Below are positions 62,201-64,000 of a DNA stretch of 64,000 bases, one piece after another. The DNA comes from Anaerolineae bacterium (GTDB lineage Bacteria > Chloroflexota > Anaerolineae > 4572-78 > J111), in the NCBI GenBank assembly GCA_023151115.1, contig JAKLJP010000017.1, forward strand, positions 62,001 through 126,000. Direction: 5' to 3'. A program made the translations under genes and the position numbers. How positions within the stretch are numbered: position 1 is the stretch's first letter; each line of letters begins with the position of its first letter. The notes beneath the pieces are model-generated. The model made no database searches. It worked only from the letters and a program-made list of their open reading frames with translations, and was not told where the DNA came from.

Positions 62201-62462
62201 CGGGGACAGCTACGGCGACATTTTTGTGGACACCCAAAAATCCCATGCCATCTACCGGGAGTGGCTTAAGCTGACCCGCCCCGCCGCTCAGGTCTCGCCC
62301 GACGGCGCCCGCCGGCCCTATTGGTTGCTGCGCCCCTTCCGCCCGCAGCGCGAGGCCTACCGGCTGCCGCAGGACCGGCCTGAAACCGGTTTAGCCGCCA
62401 ACGGCAAGATTTCCGAAATGGACGCGCCGCTGTCTAGCGTTGCGCTCAATGAAAAACGCTAA
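59235..62462 (+). CDS. Molybdopterin oxidoreductase, CISM family, catalytic subunit
   Basis: Molybdenum or tungsten bis-MGD enzyme of 1075 residues. A 4Fe-4S site near residue 146 (CFNCESACGLL, then GRNCAKGPA) precedes the cofactor domains; VCSSGGRAGYAFWMG holds the probable metal-ligand position, and the C-terminal dinucleotide-binding domain has NEISHKNPLWLHPSDAARLG and ACSHHMGRW. There is no Tat signal (MKEKLTRFLKAFAKL), so it is likely cytoplasmic, as in SoeABC-type sulfite dehydrogenases; polysulfide, thiosulfate or other substrates are possible. Residues about 45-115 are a Pro/Leu/Ser-rich insert coded by tandem repeats. Confidence 0.88.
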   Translation: MKEKLTRFLKAFAKLTQTQQPAWATPSGPMKGDAPPIEPIDLTAVTSSNPPTSNPSTSLRTGLPTLQPSNPLTPNPLTFQPSNLQPFDFAQDKPSNLPTFQPSDLQPSPDLTNYPPPEKWDNWVEYDSKAWPQKKSRNYMLVPTICFNCESACGLLGYVDKETLEIQKFEGNPLHPGSRGRNCAKGPATHNQIYDPERILFPLKRVGQRGEGKWQRVTWDEVVDDLAARLRKAFLEERHNEIMYHVGRPGHDGLMEWVLFAWGVDSHNSHTNVCSSGGRAGYAFWMGLDRPSPDHANARVILLLSSHLETGHYFNPHAQRIMEGKQAGAKLIVIDTRLSNTASHADYWLSPWPGTEAVIFLAIANYLIQTGQYNRDFVQTWVNWAEYMRYEWPDAPCTFEIFEAKLKEIYAGYTFDYAAAESGVEAGLIRQIAEEVARCEGKLASHTWRSATAGHLGGWQIARALWFLNVLTGSVGVSGGVSASAWDKWTPRPHKLAPHPKRWNELTWPQEYPLSFFEMSILLPHFLKEGRGKLDTYFTRVYNPVWTNPDGMSWLEVLTDESKVGLHVCLTPTWSETAWFADYVLPMGHAAERYDTMSQETHAGAWLAFRQPVRRAALERLGQPVEQSYEANPGEVWEETEFWIELSWRIDPDGSLGIRQYFESPYRPGQKITAPEYYRWLFENSVPGLPEAAAKEGLTPYEYMSKYGAFELRRGAEQPYAQPVAADLLENASTDAASGIVYTQVPAKPAANITPAPAFPGDERGRPIGLQINGQVVRGFDTPSRRLEFYSTTLRDWGWPEHAIPGYIKSHVHPDKLDPAAGEFVLLPTFRLPTMIHTRSGNSKWLNEISHKNPLWLHPSDAARLGVTDGDLVRVTTDIGYFVIKCWLTEGIRPGVAACSHHMGRWRLQEMGMERWSSALVDLQSDGEGRWRMRQISGAQPFESSDPDSQRVWWKDVGVHQNLTFPVHPDPISGMHCWHQKVKLEKAQAGDSYGDIFVDTQKSHAIYREWLKLTRPAAQVSPDGARRPYWLLRPFRPQREAYRLPQDRPETGLAANGKISEMDAPLSSVALNEKR
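59396..59545. repeat. Intragenic CCAACCTT octamer array with TTCGCTCAGGACA elements
   Basis: Octamer arrays of the AACCTTCC type are interrupted by two copies of CTTCGACTTCGCTCAGGACA. They are read in different frames, giving TSLRTG once and FDFAQDK once. The gene stays open throughout. Confidence 0.85.
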
Positions 62463-62545
62463 TTCCGAACTCAGGTTAGCCAAAATCTCTAACTAACCTG
62501 TCCTCCGCACCCTTTTAAGCCTTCCCGCTTAAGGCGGAGGTTTGC

Positions 62546-64000
62546 ATGGCAGTAGTGAGCAAAAGGATTAATCAAAACCCGGCCCAACAGTGGGCGGCGG
62601 ATACCTTGACCTTCTTCCTCCGCCCCCTTGAGATCTTCCGCACTTATCGGCGACAAGATTTCCGGCTCGACCTCCTGGCCGCGCTGACAATGGCCGTGGT
62701 CACGCTGCCCCAGGCTATTGCCTTTGCCCTGCTGTCTGACCTGCCGCCCCAAACCGGCCTGTATACGGCGATTGTGGCTTCTATCGTCGGGGCGTTGTGG
62801 GGCTCGTCCATTCATCTGAACACCGGCCCGACCAATACCACCTCGTTGCTGGTGTTGTCCACCCTGCTCACCGTCGCTCAACCTGGAACCCCCGACTATC
62901 TGGTTGCCGCGGCCATGATGGCGGTGATTGTCGGCAGCATCCGGCTGTTGATGGGGCTGGCCCGGCTGGGCGTGCTGGTCAATTTTGTCTCCGACTCGGT
63001 CATCATCGGCTTGACCGCCGGGGCCGGCCTGCTGATTTTTGCCAACCAGCTTAAACATCTCCTGCGCCTTGATCTCCCCAACTCTCCCTACTTTTTTGTA
63101 ACTCTATGGCAGAATGTGGAGCATCTTCAGCACACCCACGGGTTGAGCCTGATTTTGGGGCTAAGCGCAATTGGCCTGATCCTGGCCGTGCGCCGCCTCA
63201 ACCCTACCTTGCCCGGCTCACTCATGGCGATAATTGCGGCCACTTTGCTGGTGGCTCTGTTTAAACTGGATCGGCAAGGCCTTGTCATTTTGGGCGAACT
63301 GCCGCATGGCCTGCCGCCGCTGCTGCCTTTACCGCTGGCCGATATTGGACTCATCCAAAAGCTGCTGGTCGGCTCGACTGCCGTAGCTGTAATCGGCCTG
63401 GTCGAGGCGACCTCCATTGCCCGCGCCATCGCCATCAAAAGCGGCCAGAGTTTGGACAGCAACCAGGAATTTGTCGGGCAGGGCCTGGCCAACATCGCTT
63501 CGGGTTTATTCTCAGGCTATACCTGCGCCGGCTCATTTACCCGTTCCGGGGTCAATTTTGCCGCCGGAGCGCGGACGCCCCTGGCTAATGTTTTGGCCGG
63601 GTTGGTGGTGCTGTTGGCCCTGCTGGCTTTTGCTCCCTACGCCGCTTTCATTCCTCGCACGGTTTTGGCCGGGGTATTGATGGTTACGGCCTACGGTATG
63701 GTTGATCTTCAGGAGATGAAACGCATCTGGCAGGCTTCGCGGGGCGACAGCGCCATTATGATCGCCACCATCCTGGCCACCCTTCTGCTCCCGCTAGAGT
63801 TTGCCGTGCTGGCCGGCATTATCGTTTCGATTATCCGTTTTTTGATGCGAACTTCCCAACCCCAGGTGCTGCCGGTGGTACCCGACGAAAATTTTCAACA
63901 TTTTGTCCACAGCGAAGGGCGGCCGGTTTGCCCTCAGGTCGGTATCATCTCGGTGACGGGGCCGCTCTACTTTGGCGCGACCCAGCACGTGGAAAAAGCG
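62546..64000 (+). CDS. SulP-family anion transporter, partial at window end
   Basis: Open from ATG 62546 (AGGCGGAGG upstream) to the window edge without a stop, at least 485 codons. The membrane domain shows TLPQAIAFALLSDLPPQTGL, FTRSGVNFAAGARTPL and the beginning of a STAS domain (IISVTGPLYFGATQH). It is a different subgroup from the SulP at 54597, with only regional similarity. It follows the molybdopterin gene by 83 bases and probably moves the anion substrate or product of that enzyme. Confidence 0.9.
   Translation, partial: MAVVSKRINQNPAQQWAADTLTFFLRPLEIFRTYRRQDFRLDLLAALTMAVVTLPQAIAFALLSDLPPQTGLYTAIVASIVGALWGSSIHLNTGPTNTTSLLVLSTLLTVAQPGTPDYLVAAAMMAVIVGSIRLLMGLARLGVLVNFVSDSVIIGLTAGAGLLIFANQLKHLLRLDLPNSPYFFVTLWQNVEHLQHTHGLSLILGLSAIGLILAVRRLNPTLPGSLMAIIAATLLVALFKLDRQGLVILGELPHGLPPLLPLPLADIGLIQKLLVGSTAVAVIGLVEATSIARAIAIKSGQSLDSNQEFVGQGLANIASGLFSGYTCAGSFTRSGVNFAAGARTPLANVLAGLVVLLALLAFAPYAAFIPRTVLAGVLMVTAYGMVDLQEMKRIWQASRGDSAIMIATILATLLLPLEFAVLAGIIVSIIRFLMRTSQPQVLPVVPDENFQHFVHSEGRPVCPQVGIISVTGPLYFGATQHVEKA

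Overview
The window is a bacterial chromosome segment that most resembles a Chloroflexota genome, probably of the Anaerolineae or Caldilineae type. This rests on gene content (a YfhO-type membrane protein, an effector-associated-domain protein, F420-type oxidoreductase, abundant lipoproteins with Gly/Ala/Pro-rich linkers) and on the very numerous short tandem repeats and palindromic elements. No taxonomic search was possible, so it is inference. Housekeeping genes present are rpoC, rpsU (bS21) and prfB.

Layout. 1-7.6 kb (+): a YtfQ-YtfT-YjfF-YtfR type sugar ABC transporter (galactofuranose family) with two paralogous binding proteins, followed by a membrane-anchored DsbA-like thioredoxin. 7.6-15.3 kb (-): a rhamnoside-type utilisation locus with a GH78 alpha-L-rhamnosidase, MalG/MalF-type permeases, a binding lipoprotein and a LacI-family regulator with a striking double-palindrome operator. 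15.3-19.5 kb: a likely aldehyde/electrophile-response cluster (zinc alcohol dehydrogenase, DUF2255 protein, cyclophilin-like lipoprotein, luciferase-like oxidoreductase, divergent AraC_N regulator). 19.7-24.7 kb (-): a 1671-residue protein with two cyclase-like domains, an AAA ATPase and a TPR-like tail, similar in plan to soluble adenylyl cyclase. 25.0-27.8 kb (+): an EAD membrane protein and a lipoprotein that share an extracytoplasmic domain. 28-34.8 kb: malQ, a PLP aminotransferase, a DtxR-type regulator, a flavoprotein and a DUF4139 protein. 34.8-36.3 kb: an IS3-family element inserted into an older IS3 relic. 36.4-43.4 kb (-): rpsU, rpoC, a tyrosine recombinase with altered catalytic residues, and prfB with its programmed frameshift. 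43.4-52 kb: YfhO protein, SH3/PDZ secreted protein, GT39 glycosyltransferase and MFS transporter. 52.2-64 kb (+): a two-component system, then rhodanese, SulP transporter, a 32-residue coupled small ORF, a fused 4Fe-4S/NrfD protein, a molybdopterin oxidoreductase and a second SulP transporter cut by the window edge. An HNH gene pair on the opposite strand interrupts this last set.

The strongest signal outside ordinary annotation is the repeat load. At least a dozen families of 6-8 bp tandem arrays, and several families of palindromic REP/MITE-like elements, sit both between genes and inside genes. The intragenic arrays keep the frame open and appear as low-complexity inserts in linkers between domains or membrane helices. 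The best candidates for a new biological unit are the EAD/lipoprotein pair at 25.0-27.8 kb and the sulfur-redox module with its two-component control at 52.2-64 kb.
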